Positions 7,875 through 16,021 of a stretch of 64,000 bases of DNA are shown piece after piece. The stretch comes from Brevibacillus dissolubilis (GTDB taxonomy: Bacteria; Bacillota; Bacilli; Brevibacillales; Brevibacillaceae), in NCBI RefSeq assembly GCF_006170445.1, contig NZ_VCNA01000003.1:1-64000 (forward strand). Reading direction: 5' to 3'. How positions within the stretch are numbered: position 1 is the stretch's first letter; every line of letters begins with the position of its first letter. The notes under the pieces were generated by a model. That model was not told the DNA's origin, did no database searches, and saw only the letters and a program-made list of their open reading frames with translations. A program made the position numbers and the translations under genes.

Positions 7875-8680
7875 TGGCCTTGCTCCACATAATCTTTAAG
7901 AAACTTCCCTAATAACTCCTGCCATCCATGTTCGTGACTTTCTTTCCAGCCGTCTTCGATATATCCGGATGCCGTGTGAGACAGCTTCAGAACCGTGGCG
8001 TCACCCTTCTCCTCTAACTGATAAATATACGAGCTGTTCACGGCGCCTTTCATACCCAGATGGCCTTGCAGGCGAATTTCTACCGGGGCATGAATGTAAT
8101 ACACGGTTCCCCAAAGAGCTCCTTGATGGTCTCCCCATGTCTCGATAAACGTCCCTCCAAGCTCGGGCTTTAATTGGAGCGTGCTCTTCACACCAGCAGG
8201 AGCGAGTCGATACTGCCACCATGACTGAACATCTTGAGTCAATGCCTCGAAAACCTTCTCCCGAGGGGCTTGAATCACAATCTCCTGCTCGATTCGAAAT
8301 GTCGTGCTTTCCTTGCCGGGGCTTGCTTGTTCCATGTGATTCGACTCTCCTTTTTCACTATGTGCTTGATGGAGGTTGTCCCGTAGCATGACCAAAGAGC
8401 CTGCCAGTTTCGATTCGTATTGACCTACCCATCTGTCGTAAAGCTCCTGTAACGGGACTGCGTTTAGAAAATTGACCCTGTATTTCCCCTCTCTGCGCAC
8501 AAGCACTAGATTCGCCTTTTCCAATAAGCTCAGATGCTTCATGACCGCATATCGGGACAGATCCGGAAAACGTTCCGCCAGTTGTCCCGTTGTCTGCGAG
8601 GCTTGCTTCAGCAAGTCCAAAATCTCTCTGCGAATCGGATGGCTCAGCGCCTTGAAAAGAAGAGTAAGCTCATTGTTCAT
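7871..8680 (-). CDS. ArsR-type regulator fused to SRPBCC (AHSA1) domain
   Basis: Residues 1-90 are an ArsR winged helix (ALSHPIRREILDLLKQ, then LSRYAVMKHLSLLEKANLV as recognition region). Residues 125-269 are an SRPBCC/AHSA1 ligand-binding domain (IEQEIVIQAPREKVFEALT, then WWQYRLAP, YIYQLEEKGDATVLKLSH). There are no metal-binding Cys pairs, so it is not a metal sensor. The start at 8680 has GGTGAGAGA before it and leaves the perfect palindrome at 8696-8717 in the leader, which fits autorepression. An upstream ATG at 8698 lies inside the palindrome. It is followed by the overlapping TfoX gene. Confidence 0.85.
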   Translation of the reverse strand: MNNELTLLFKALSHPIRREILDLLKQASQTTGQLAERFPDLSRYAVMKHLSLLEKANLVLVRREGKYRVNFLNAVPLQELYDRWVGQYESKLAGSLVMLRDNLHQAHSEKGESNHMEQASPGKESTTFRIEQEIVIQAPREKVFEALTQDVQSWWQYRLAPAGVKSTLQLKPELGGTFIETWGDHQGALWGTVYYIHAPVEIRLQGHLGMKGAVNSSYIYQLEEKGDATVLKLSHTASGYIEDGWKESHEHGWQELLGKFLKDYVEQGQ

Positions 8681-8695
8681 TCTCTCACCACCCAT

Positions 8696-8717
8696 CATGT
8701 TACCTTATGGTAACATG
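8696..8717. promoter_or_regulatory. palindromic operator at the ArsR-SRPBCC gene
   Basis: CATGTTACC-TTAT-GGTAACATG is a perfect 9+9 palindrome 15 bases upstream of the preferred start. On the minus strand TTGTGT, 17 bases, TACCAT would place the -10 inside it. Likely autoregulatory site. Confidence 0.6.
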
Positions 8718-8821
8718 ATGGGTGCATATACACAAGTTTCAATAAACAATACCAATCGTCAGGTTCATCATCCGTCAACTCATACGGAATAGAACACCCC
8801 GTCCTCCTTAGCAAATCTTCA

Positions 8822-8866
8822 GACAAACAAACAACCGCCATAGCTTCTAAAAATACTAGGCGGCTG
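8822..8866 (-). terminator. terminator-like hairpin
   Basis: CAACCGCC (8832-8839) pairs with GGCGGCTG (8859-8866) and is followed on the minus strand by TTGTTTGTTTG. It resembles the beta-lactamase terminator at 14924. It lies 215 bases after the acetyltransferase gene; the rest of 8718-9081 shows no gene. Confidence 0.5.
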
Positions 8867-9081
8867 CTTCCTATTCAAACTCTCTATTTTCCTATAAAAC
8901 CATTGTTACCAATTTCAACATAATCCCATAAACAAATTTATGAATGAACCGATGTATCTACCGCTATTCAAGTATCGAATCAACCAGATATATCGTTCGT
9001 ACCAAAATTCGCACCAATTGTCACAAGGCGAAAACAAAAAGTGGCACCCGCGTGTACTGGGCACTGTCTGGCTTGTTTATT

Positions 9082-10029
9082 TTAACTGGTTTCATTCAAC
9101 TGGAAAGTGAAAGATTTTTCATAGATGCTGATTTCGTGATCGGGCTTCATGCCGGCCTTCTCATAGAGGCGGTAGGCACCCGAAGGATTGGCAGCATCGA
9201 CGCCTAGCGAGACAAGCGCCTGACCCGCGCGATGGGATGCCTCGAACACACACTGCAGCAACGTAAGCGCAAGACCACGCCCACGGAACGGCTGGCGTAC
9301 GCCAAGCTGCTCGATAAAGAGCAGGTCCTCGCGCATGCGGCAGAGGGCAAAACCTGCAACGGCACCTTTCGAATCCCTTGCTATCATCCACCATCGTTCG
9401 TCGAAGGTAGGCAGCTTCGTCTTTTCGACCCATTTCTCGAAGGAAGGCACCGCGAAATCCCAGTGATCGGCGAACGATTCTACATAGGCTTCATAGACGG
9501 CTTGTTCGTCGCGCCCCTTCACGAACGGCTCGATTGTGAAGCCCTCCGGTAGGATGACCGCGCCCGGTTCGTCATCCAATCGAATTCCCATTCGCTTGAA
9601 GTAACGGACCGGGGCGAATCCTTGAGCCTCAAACAGTCGGACGGCATCTTCGCATAACGTCGGGATCATGCTTTGTAGGCGCTTCGAGACGCCAGATTCA
9701 TTCTGAAGTGCCACAGCGCGCGCTTCAAGCGCCGCGACGAGCGCCGAGCCCACACCTCGGCCGCGAGCGGTGGGTAGCACGCATCCGTAGCTGAACAGCT
9801 TCTCTTCACTGTCCTCCTCAAGGAAGGCGTAACCGATTAATGCGGAGTCCGTGTCTTCAACGATCCAAACATTGTTCTCGAGATCGAAGCGGGACCACAT
9901 GTCTAGGACGTCGTCGAGAACGATGTCAGGTGCTCCGAGGTCTTCGGTATCGCAGGTGGCTACAAGATCGCAAACAGCTTGGGCGTCATCCAATAAGGGG
10001 CGGCGGATGCGGAAGGTCGTTTTCGTCAT
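9082..10029 (-). CDS. tandem double GNAT acetyltransferase
   Basis: The 315-residue product holds two GNAT folds. Domain one (about 5-150) has the acetyl-CoA loop TARGRGVGSAL near 90. Domain two (about 165-305) has RQPFRGRGLALTLL near 248 and ends ANPSGAYRLYEKAGM. This tandem layout is like that of mycothiol-synthase-type GNATs and many drug or metabolite acetyltransferases; the substrate is unknown. AAGGAGAT precedes the ATG. The gene looks more GC-rich than its neighbours at 10-13 kb. It is monocistronic. Confidence 0.85.
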   Translation of the reverse strand: MTKTTFRIRRPLLDDAQAVCDLVATCDTEDLGAPDIVLDDVLDMWSRFDLENNVWIVEDTDSALIGYAFLEEDSEEKLFSYGCVLPTARGRGVGSALVAALEARAVALQNESGVSKRLQSMIPTLCEDAVRLFEAQGFAPVRYFKRMGIRLDDEPGAVILPEGFTIEPFVKGRDEQAVYEAYVESFADHWDFAVPSFEKWVEKTKLPTFDERWWMIARDSKGAVAGFALCRMREDLLFIEQLGVRQPFRGRGLALTLLQCVFEASHRAGQALVSLGVDAANPSGAYRLYEKAGMKPDHEISIYEKSFTFQLNETS

Positions 10030-10180
10030 ATAAGGTAATCTCCTTAACTGGTAATCAATTACGTTTGGTTAAATTATACACCATTGCGGATTACTGTCTG
10101 TTAGCTTAACGACGCTTCCAGTCAAAAAGCCAGCCAATCAGGTTGTACAGACCCATGCTTGTGTTTTCCATTCGCTACAT

Positions 10181-10268
10181 CTAAACGGAAGCCTCAGGGG
10201 ATCGATAATAGCCCTCCACCGTGTCGCGCGAATCCATCAAAAGTGTTTGATTGCTACCATTGGATTCT
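10181..10268 (-). pseudogene. 3' remnant of a second copy of the downstream hypothetical gene
   Basis: These 88 bases match the last about 29 codons of the intact gene at 10684-11415 (around 10684-10772) at most positions. Shared runs include CTAAACGGA, CGATAATA and CCATTGGAT, and the same stop codon. In the remnant the frame is broken by an in-frame TGA and a one-base deletion. It is the tail of a decayed tandem duplicate. The rest of 10030-10299 holds nothing recognisable. Confidence 0.65.
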
Positions 10269-10299
10269 GATACGTGTGTTTGTCTATTTCGTCAACAAG

Positions 10300-10656
10300 T
10301 CATCTCTGTTTAAACTTCTCTTCCAACTCACTCCGAATTGAATCCAATTCTTTAAGAAGTTTTTTAACTTGATCTGGATTCTTCGGATTTTCTGGGTTTC
10401 TTACGTCCACAGTTGCAAAATAATCGATCTTAACCTCAATAATTCGAATTTGTAGCTTGTTCTCTTCTTTACCGTACTCCTTATCACTAAACATATTTAA
10501 TATTGCACGCTCTTCATCAAAAAATCGATCTGTATGAGAAATCGCATCTTCTAGAATGTCTATTACTTCCAATGCCTCTTTATAAAAGACACCAGTGTCT
10601 CCGGTTAACTCCTCTGAAGCTTGCTTAGATCTGCCACAAAAAAATAGACTGATCAT
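10300..10656 (-). CDS. small hypothetical protein (118 residues)
   Basis: Strongly helical, charged protein (ASEELTGDTGVFYKEALEVIDILEDAI..., ending in KLLKELDSIRSELEEKFKQR). Residues 85-118 could form a short coiled coil. GGGGAGG lies 9 bases before the ATG. It follows the gene at 10684 by 27 bases and is probably the last gene of the MFS operon. It sits between the intact gene and the decayed duplicate tail, which suggests it was carried in the duplicated unit. Not recognised. Confidence 0.6.
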   Translation of the reverse strand: MISLFFCGRSKQASEELTGDTGVFYKEALEVIDILEDAISHTDRFFDEERAILNMFSDKEYGKEENKLQIRIIEVKIDYFATVDVRNPENPKNPDQVKKLLKELDSIRSELEEKFKQR

Positions 10657-10683
10657 TAAACTTTCCCTCCCCTCTCACTCAAC

Positions 10684-11415
10684 CTAAACGGAGTCCTCAA
10701 GAAACCGATAATAACCCGCCACAGTATTGTACGAATCCCACCAAAAGAGTTCGATTGCAGCCATTGGATTATGTGACAGTCGTTCACCAATCTCTCTCAG
10801 GATGGCAACAGATGTCTCTTCTTTCCAAAACCAAATAGCTCCCAGATTTCTCCGAATATACTCACCGTAATATGCTGCTGCTCCTAGTATCAGTACCCAG
10901 TCTACCTCCTCCATCTCCTGTTTCCTTGATAGTAATATCGCTTGAAGCTTTTGTAGAGCTAACGGATCGTTGAATTCTAATGCATACATGGATGCAAACT
11001 CTTCGGATAACATATCTTTTTCATCATATAACCTTCTTTTCAATTCTTCCGATGCCAGTGGCCGGGGCTTCGCCACACACTCAAACCAGGGCATCCCCTT
11101 TTGAACAACCAGATCGATCAGCTTACGGATAATATCCTCAAGCGATTCTTGATCTTGGTACTCCCACCATTCTTCTACGCTATCAGCCAACCGAGAACCA
11201 GCAACCCCTTTATAATATTCAGATGTACGCAAATTTACCCTTATCGCGTTAGCATAATTACTCTTGTCAAACTCGATGTACTCCATAATCTCACCATTCA
11301 AGCGGCAAAAAGTCCACAAATCCGATGGTGACTTCCTTTCCTCAAAAGAAAAGCGATATTCCTTGAAAACTGGCGATGCCAGACGCTTTATCGCAGCCTT
11401 TATTTTCATACTCAA
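10684..11415 (-). CDS. DUF4304-like hypothetical protein (243 residues)
   Basis: The N-terminal half (MKIKAAIKRLASPVFKEYRFSF..., then DLWTFCRLNGEIMEYIEFDKS and AIRVNLRTSEYY) follows the DUF4304 pattern, a small alpha/beta domain common in Firmicutes and often near toxin-immunity or stress loci. The C-terminal part (140-243) is helical with many Trp and Tyr. The TTG at 11415 has GGAGGG 6 bases upstream; an ATG two codons later is the alternative. Its 3' end is duplicated at 10181. Function unknown. Confidence 0.6.
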   Translation of the reverse strand: MSMKIKAAIKRLASPVFKEYRFSFEERKSPSDLWTFCRLNGEIMEYIEFDKSNYANAIRVNLRTSEYYKGVAGSRLADSVEEWWEYQDQESLEDIIRKLIDLVVQKGMPWFECVAKPRPLASEELKRRLYDEKDMLSEEFASMYALEFNDPLALQKLQAILLSRKQEMEEVDWVLILGAAAYYGEYIRRNLGAIWFWKEETSVAILREIGERLSHNPMAAIELFWWDSYNTVAGYYRFLEDSV

Positions 11416-11463
11416 CTGAGTCCCTCCATCTCACCTTCTATTTGGTTGTCGCCTCATATCGAT

Positions 11464-11922
11464 CTACACCTGATTTTGATACACCTCTAGTTGTACAGGC
11501 ACGTAATTCTGAATGACATCTTGGAACACCTGTAATTCCTCAACCCGGGCAAAAAATGTATCCAAATCATGATCCAGATCATAAGACCAAAACGTAATCG
11601 AATACTGCTTCAATTCCTCGGATGGAGCAAAAAGAAACTGGCAACGCAATTGCTCAATAATCGGTTCATCGTTTTCCTCTACCTTGTAGAACTGCCGCAC
11701 AAAATCAAAATGAAACAGTTTCTTTCCTGTAAAAGAATAAACACCGCACTCAAAAAGCACGGCTGGTTCCGTACAATTTACGTCCATCTTCGTAAATAAC
11801 TTAAATTCGTTCCAGACATTCAGAATCGTTGGGTCTTGGTATTTTGAAATCATTTGCTTCAGGTACCTTTCCGTTTCATGCAATTCAAGCACGTATATCC
11901 CCCTTGTCAGATCATAAGTCAT
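11464..11922 (-). CDS. hypothetical protein (152 residues)
   Basis: The start at 11922 is chosen because its ATG overlaps the stop codon of the MFS transporter gene (ATGA) and has GAGGAAGGG upstream; the longer open frame reaches back into the transporter gene. The product (MTYDLTRGIYVLELHETERYL...) has a mixed alpha/beta pattern, no signal peptide and no motif I recognise. Gene order MFS, this gene, DUF4304-like, small helical protein suggests a single transcript. Confidence 0.6.
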   Translation of the reverse strand: MTYDLTRGIYVLELHETERYLKQMISKYQDPTILNVWNEFKLFTKMDVNCTEPAVLFECGVYSFTGKKLFHFDFVRQFYKVEENDEPIIEQLRCQFLFAPSEELKQYSITFWSYDLDHDLDTFFARVEELQVFQDVIQNYVPVQLEVYQNQV

Positions 11923-13067
11923 AAACCCTTCCTCAGAAAAATGGATACAGAACTTGCTATCAAAAATAGAAATCCTCCAAAAACAACGTATGATGTGCCA
12001 ATTCCTGATATAAATAATCCGCATACAGTGGCACCAACTGTTGTTCCTAAGTTTGCCGATGTTAAAAATAAGCCATTAGCAAACTCAGGAGCCTCTGGAG
12101 CTGCGGATGTAATCCAGTATTGGTTGATATTGGCCCCTATACCAGCCAAGATTCCCCAGAGCAATACAATCAAGGCCATTGGAACGCTCAGATGTCCCAT
12201 CAAAAACAAGATGATGTAAACGGCTCCTAACGCAAAAGGAAAAATCGCTACAGTTTTTAACGCCTGTGTTGTAAGCAGTGTCCCTGCGAGAATATTTCCA
12301 ATAATATTGGCCGCACCGTATAGAAATAGCATGAAACTAATGGAGTTCCCCGTCATTTTCGTAATCGTTTCAAGATACTCCGCAAGGTAACTATACACAC
12401 CGAATACGGCTCCGTTCATAAAAATGACAGCGGTAATGGATAGCCAGGTCATTGATTTTTTTAGTACGCTTACCTGTGCCCCATAAGAAAGTTTTTCACG
12501 AACAGGCATTGATGGTACATAGAGGAGTGTGGCTATGAATACGACAGCATTCACAATAGCGAAGAATAACATCGCCATGCTCAGGGAGGTTGCTGTAGCA
12601 ATGAAGCTAGTGACGGGCACACCAAGCACCATCCCGGCAGATACCCCAATGAATATGTTGGAAACCGCTTTGGGGGATTCTTCCTTACTAACCGATGCAG
12701 CCGCTACCGTAAAAGCCAATGACACATAAATCGGGTGGAAAATAGCTGGGATCACACGCGCAATTAATAATATTGTAAAGTTGGATGTGAGTGCGGAGAC
12801 AACGTTACCCAAAATGAAAACGCCGAGTACAAGCAACATGGTCGTCTTACGATTCATGCGCGAAAACCATATAGGCATAGTTGGACCAGATATGGCAACA
12901 GCCAGTGCAAAAAGACTTACGACCAACCCTGCGCTGGATATACTGACATGAAAGTGATCGGCAATTAACGGCAAGATACCGATGACACCCATTTCCGTAT
13001 TTAAAATGCCGAAGACTCCCGTCGTCAATATTAGTACAAGCAAGTTATTTCGTTCAACTTTCATCAT
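11919..13067 (-). CDS. MFS efflux transporter, DHA1 type
   Basis: The 382-residue product with 12 predicted membrane helices belongs to the drug/H+ antiporter group of the major facilitator superfamily. The start is NLLVLILTTGVFGILNTEMGVIGILP. The loop 2-3 region (SRMNRKTTMLLVLG) and a motif-C-like proline/glycine helix 5 (SAGMVLGVPVTSF) are visible. It likely exports toxic compounds or metabolites by proton exchange. It is divergent from a TetR regulator (13468) with operator-like palindromes between, so it is probably repressed by that regulator. A short coupled leader ORF precedes it (13064-13120). Exact substrate unknown. Confidence 0.88.
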   Translation of the reverse strand: MMKVERNNLLVLILTTGVFGILNTEMGVIGILPLIADHFHVSISSAGLVVSLFALAVAISGPTMPIWFSRMNRKTTMLLVLGVFILGNVVSALTSNFTILLIARVIPAIFHPIYVSLAFTVAAASVSKEESPKAVSNIFIGVSAGMVLGVPVTSFIATATSLSMAMLFFAIVNAVVFIATLLYVPSMPVREKLSYGAQVSVLKKSMTWLSITAVIFMNGAVFGVYSYLAEYLETITKMTGNSISFMLFLYGAANIIGNILAGTLLTTQALKTVAIFPFALGAVYIILFLMGHLSVPMALIVLLWGILAGIGANINQYWITSAAPEAPEFANGLFLTSANLGTTVGATVCGLFISGIGTSYVVFGGFLFLIASSVSIFLRKGL

Positions 13068-13120
13068 GCACCCCCCATCTTCCCACCGATGACAAGCGCA
13101 ACTGTTATATTCTCTGACAT
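13064..13120 (-). CDS. 18-residue leader ORF coupled to the MFS gene
   Basis: The ATG at 13120 has AAAGGGAGGA upstream and opens MSENITVALVIGGKMGGA, with a stop TGA (13064-13066) that overlaps the first ATG of the transporter. A ribosome binding site this good and an exact ATGA overlap suggest translational coupling or attenuation control of the exporter. It could be chance given the short length. Confidence 0.4.
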   Translation of the reverse strand: MSENITVALVIGGKMGGA

Positions 13121-13405
13121 TTCAATCCTCCCTTTCTCGGCTATTCATCATAGATTGGAGCAGAGCTTTCACTATAGAAAGAGGCACACCGTGTTGGCGT
13201 GCCCCATCATATGTTGCAAGGATGAATCGTATTTGAACCAAAATACATTCGGCGATCTTCCCCATTCCGATCATATTTCGTGCTTTTCTCAGCAACACGA
13301 ACAAATACAACGCGAAGCGAATAAACAAAACATATTGTTTAATAAACACTTGTCTATTATTATATGATTAAGCAGAGTACAATCAATGGTTAATCTATCG
13401 CAAAA

Positions 13406-13421
13406 TGTTGATATATCAACA
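13406..13421. promoter_or_regulatory. TetR operator, MFS/TetR divergent region
   Basis: TGTTGATATATCAACA is a perfect 16-base palindrome, 47 bases upstream of the TetR start. The same arms, TGTTGAT and ATCAACA with a 2-base centre, recur at 18545-18560 by the second TetR gene. A further small palindrome, AAACA-TAT-TGTTT, lies at about 13327-13339. Confidence 0.65.
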
Positions 13422-13467
13422 CAGTAATCAAAACTGTTCATTATTTACGAAAGTTGGTGGGTTTACG

Positions 13468-14016
13468 ATGGCAAAAGTGGATCGGAGGATTCTTAAAACG
13501 CAAGAATCCTTGAAAAAAGCGGTTATTGAACTGATGACGGAAAAAAACTTCGATGAGATTACCATTCAGGATATTGCGGACCGGGCAAACGTAAACCGCG
13601 GAACCATTTATCTACATTATCAGGACAAATATGATTTATTGGATAAACTCATAGAAACACACATTAACGAATTAGGGGAAATGGATAAGTGGGCATGTGA
13701 GATGGATTGGACAGATGCTCTTGTACCCTATTTTGAATATTTTGCGGAACATCATTTATTTTTTTCGACAATGTTAGCAAGTAAAGGGACCCCGTCATCC
13801 TTCAGAACTCGGCTTTTTGCTTCTTTTATGGAAGGATTCAAAGGTGAGATTGACAGAGAAACCGACAGGAATACTAATTTAAGTGAAGATGTTATGCTGC
13901 AATATGCTGGGAACGCCTATGTAGGGGTAATTGAGTGGTGGATTCGGAATGGGATGCCGCATCCTCCGCAAGTCATGGCCAAACAAGTTGGAGCTTTGTT
14001 AGAGAGAAGTCTATAG
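13468..14016 (+). CDS. TetR family regulator
   Basis: The 182-residue product has an N-terminal HTH at about 8-55 (RRILKTQESLKKAVIELM, ITIQDIADRANVNRGTIYLHY, DKYDLLDKL), typical of TetR. The C-terminal helical domain (60-182) would bind ligand. The start at 13468 follows GGTGGG; the frame extends upstream without a site. It is divergent from the MFS exporter, so it probably represses both itself and the exporter and is released by an exporter substrate. A terminator follows at 14071. Confidence 0.88.
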   Translation: MAKVDRRILKTQESLKKAVIELMTEKNFDEITIQDIADRANVNRGTIYLHYQDKYDLLDKLIETHINELGEMDKWACEMDWTDALVPYFEYFAEHHLFFSTMLASKGTPSSFRTRLFASFMEGFKGEIDRETDRNTNLSEDVMLQYAGNAYVGVIEWWIRNGMPHPPQVMAKQVGALLERSL

Positions 14017-14070
14017 TTAAAACAGCCGACCTCCCTCCAATCGTTACGCCCACTTCGAAAATAATACACA

Positions 14071-14109
14071 AGCCGGTATTCCTTAGAGCAGGAAATACCG
14101 GCTTTTTTA
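14071..14109 (+). terminator. terminator of the TetR gene
   Basis: AAGCCGGTATT and AATACCGGCTT stem with a T-run (TTTTTT). Confidence 0.8.
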
Positions 14110-14233
14110 TGGCGTTTGGACCGTTATGTGAAAAGAACAGGCTCATTTTCGTAAGGGAAGTTCTCAGCGATTCTTTCTTTTCGAACACACTTCGGAATTA
14201 CAACGCCCCCTCTTTGTGTTAACCATCGTAGAT

Positions 14234-14632
14234 TTACTTGAGATTGAGATACTCTTCGTCGGTCACGGGCTCTAGCCAGTCTGTTGGTCCTGGTGTAAGC
14301 GCTAGGTGTACAAACCAACTGTCTTTAGTAGCACCGTGCCAATGTTTTACACCGGGTGGTATATTTACCACATCACCCGTTTTGAGTGATAGGGCCGGTT
14401 TCCCTTCTTCTTGATACCAACCTTCACCGCCAGTAACTAACAAAACCTGCCCAGCCTGATGAGAGTGCCAATTATTGCGGGCTCCAGGTGCAAAGGTTAC
14501 ATTCCCGATGGATGTGTTGAGTGGTGTTGGATCGGTAAAGACCATCTGTAAGTATGCATCACCGCTAAAGTATTGTTCTACTTTTTGTCCCAAGGGGAAG
14601 ATCGTGCTATTTTTCAATTGTTCATTTTTCAT
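14234..14632 (-). CDS. cupin protein, quercetinase/decarboxylase-associated type
   Basis: A 132-residue single-domain cupin. Motif 1 is [22 protein letters not shown] near 50-70 and motif 2 [16 protein letters not shown] near 85-102, giving metal-binding His-His-Gln/His sites. The [19 protein letters not shown] tail matches the small cupins often fused to or paired with carboxymuconolactone decarboxylase. The start at 14632 has AGTAGGA upstream with good spacing; an ATG at 14638 is too close to that site. Substrate unknown. Confidence 0.85.
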   Translation of the reverse strand: MKNEQLKNSTIFPLGQKVEQYFSGDAYLQMVFTDPTPLNTSIGNVTFAPGARNNWHSHQAGQVLLVTGGEGWYQEEGKPALSLKTGDVVNIPPGVKHWHGATKDSWFVHLALTPGPTDWLEPVTDEEYLNLK

Positions 14633-14923
14633 TTTCATTCCTACTTTCTTTATTTTTTACCCTACTTGAACAGTTGGCCGAATCATCATTTCATTTCTTT
14701 AGTCAAATCATGGCACTAGGAATGTAACCACATGAAATTCACAGCGATGTATTCTGTTACACCTGTGTATTATTATAAAAAAAGCCACACAGTCTTCAAT
14801 TACTAAAACACCTCGATTCGTGCATTAATGCACAGATTGATGAAAATTGATCATTATCTTACAAGGTTTGGTGATATATATTATCTAAAGTCGACAGGAG
14901 AATACTTCAATCTCAGGAAGCAA

Positions 14924-14967
14924 TAAAAAAACAACCGCCATGGCTTATGAAAACGCCCCGGCGGTTG
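14924..14967 (-). terminator. terminator of the class D beta-lactamase gene
   Basis: CAACCGCC (14932-14939) and GGCGGTTG (14960-14967) stem, then TTTTTTTATTG on the minus strand. The rest of the 14633-14923 interval holds only AT-rich, promoter-like sequence and no gene. Confidence 0.75.
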
Positions 14968-14997
14968 CTTCCTTTCCGTCCTTCCCTTTCAAAACGA

Positions 14998-15882
14998 CTA
15001 CTCTTGAATAATATGATTTTCCTTCAAAATACCTAGCGTAATCTCCTTCGCCTTCGCAGACGATGCCGTTCCTTCTCCATCTACATTCGTCGCAAACACG
15101 TACGTCCCCCGCTCATTCTCCACAAAACCCACATACCAGCCGACTGGCGGCGTCTCTCTCGTTCCTGTTTTGCCATAGAGTGTGTACGTATCCTGCTCGT
15201 CTTGAATCATCATTCGCTTCACCGTCTTCATCACCGGTTTGTCGAACGGCAGTGTCTCTTCCACCAGCTTCTCCAGAAAATCCACCTCTTCCAACGGGGA
15301 AATCTTCAAGCTGCTGTTCAGCCAGAATCGGTCGATCCCGCCGGAGATATCCTCATTGCCGTAGTTGATTTTGTCCAGCCATTCCTGCATGCGTGCTTCG
15401 CCGATGTCACGCGCCATCGCCTGATAGAACCAGACGACCGAATATCTCATGCCAGAGGCGAGCGAGTGATCCTCATTCCAGATCGGAAGCCACCTCTGCA
15501 CGCCGTCCCATTGCTTGACTTGGTACTCATCGCGGACAGCACCCACCTGCAGCCCGATTAACGAGTTAGGGATTTTAAACGTAGATTCCGGTGCTTGCCG
15601 GGTGATGGCTCTCGCTTGGTTATAGATGTAGGTCTCGTCAGTTCGCAGGTCACGGATGACGAAGGTTCCCTCCTGCTTCGGAAAATACTTGGCCACGTCT
15701 AACTTCTTGACGTGAACCTGTCCATGGCCCTGACTCTCGGTACCCGTGCTAGCCAGTGCGGACAGTGGATTGGACTTTGCAGGCGTATTCGTGTTGGACG
15801 CGGTCACAGATGTGGCGGCCCAGCCAGTTGCGAACATTGCTAATGTTAAGGCGAGACAAAATGCTTTTTTATTTTTTCTCAT
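14998..15882 (-). CDS. class D (OXA-type) beta-lactamase
   Basis: A serine beta-lactamase hydrolysing beta-lactams outside the membrane. The active-site motifs are in order: STFK (nucleophile Ser and Lys) near residue 100, SVV near 150, YGN near 178, FWLNSSLKISPLEE near 190-203, and YGKTGT near 237. Signal peptide residues 1-28 (KNKKAFCLALTLAMFATGWAATSVTA). Length 294 with a 40-residue linker after the signal. It resembles the chromosomal class D enzymes of Bacillus. No BlaR/BlaI regulator lies next to it. It could be a weak or penicillin-binding homologue, but the motif set is complete. Confidence 0.9.
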   Translation of the reverse strand: MRKNKKAFCLALTLAMFATGWAATSVTASNTNTPAKSNPLSALASTGTESQGHGQVHVKKLDVAKYFPKQEGTFVIRDLRTDETYIYNQARAITRQAPESTFKIPNSLIGLQVGAVRDEYQVKQWDGVQRWLPIWNEDHSLASGMRYSVVWFYQAMARDIGEARMQEWLDKINYGNEDISGGIDRFWLNSSLKISPLEEVDFLEKLVEETLPFDKPVMKTVKRMMIQDEQDTYTLYGKTGTRETPPVGWYVGFVENERGTYVFATNVDGEGTASSAKAKEITLGILKENHIIQE

Positions 15883-16021
15883 ATCTTTTCCCATCTCCTC
15901 TACTCGTTAAGGTTGTTGCCCTTACCAAATATACAGGCAGAAGATGGGTGATTCGATAATAGGAGCATAACGGACAACTAACAAAACCATAACAAATGGA
16001 TAACAGCTATTGCCAAAATAT

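Noticed and set aside
13122-13349. 75-codon minus-strand frame upstream of the MFS leader ORF
   Set aside because: It crosses the regulatory region and has no ribosome binding site; the 18-codon coupled ORF is better supported.
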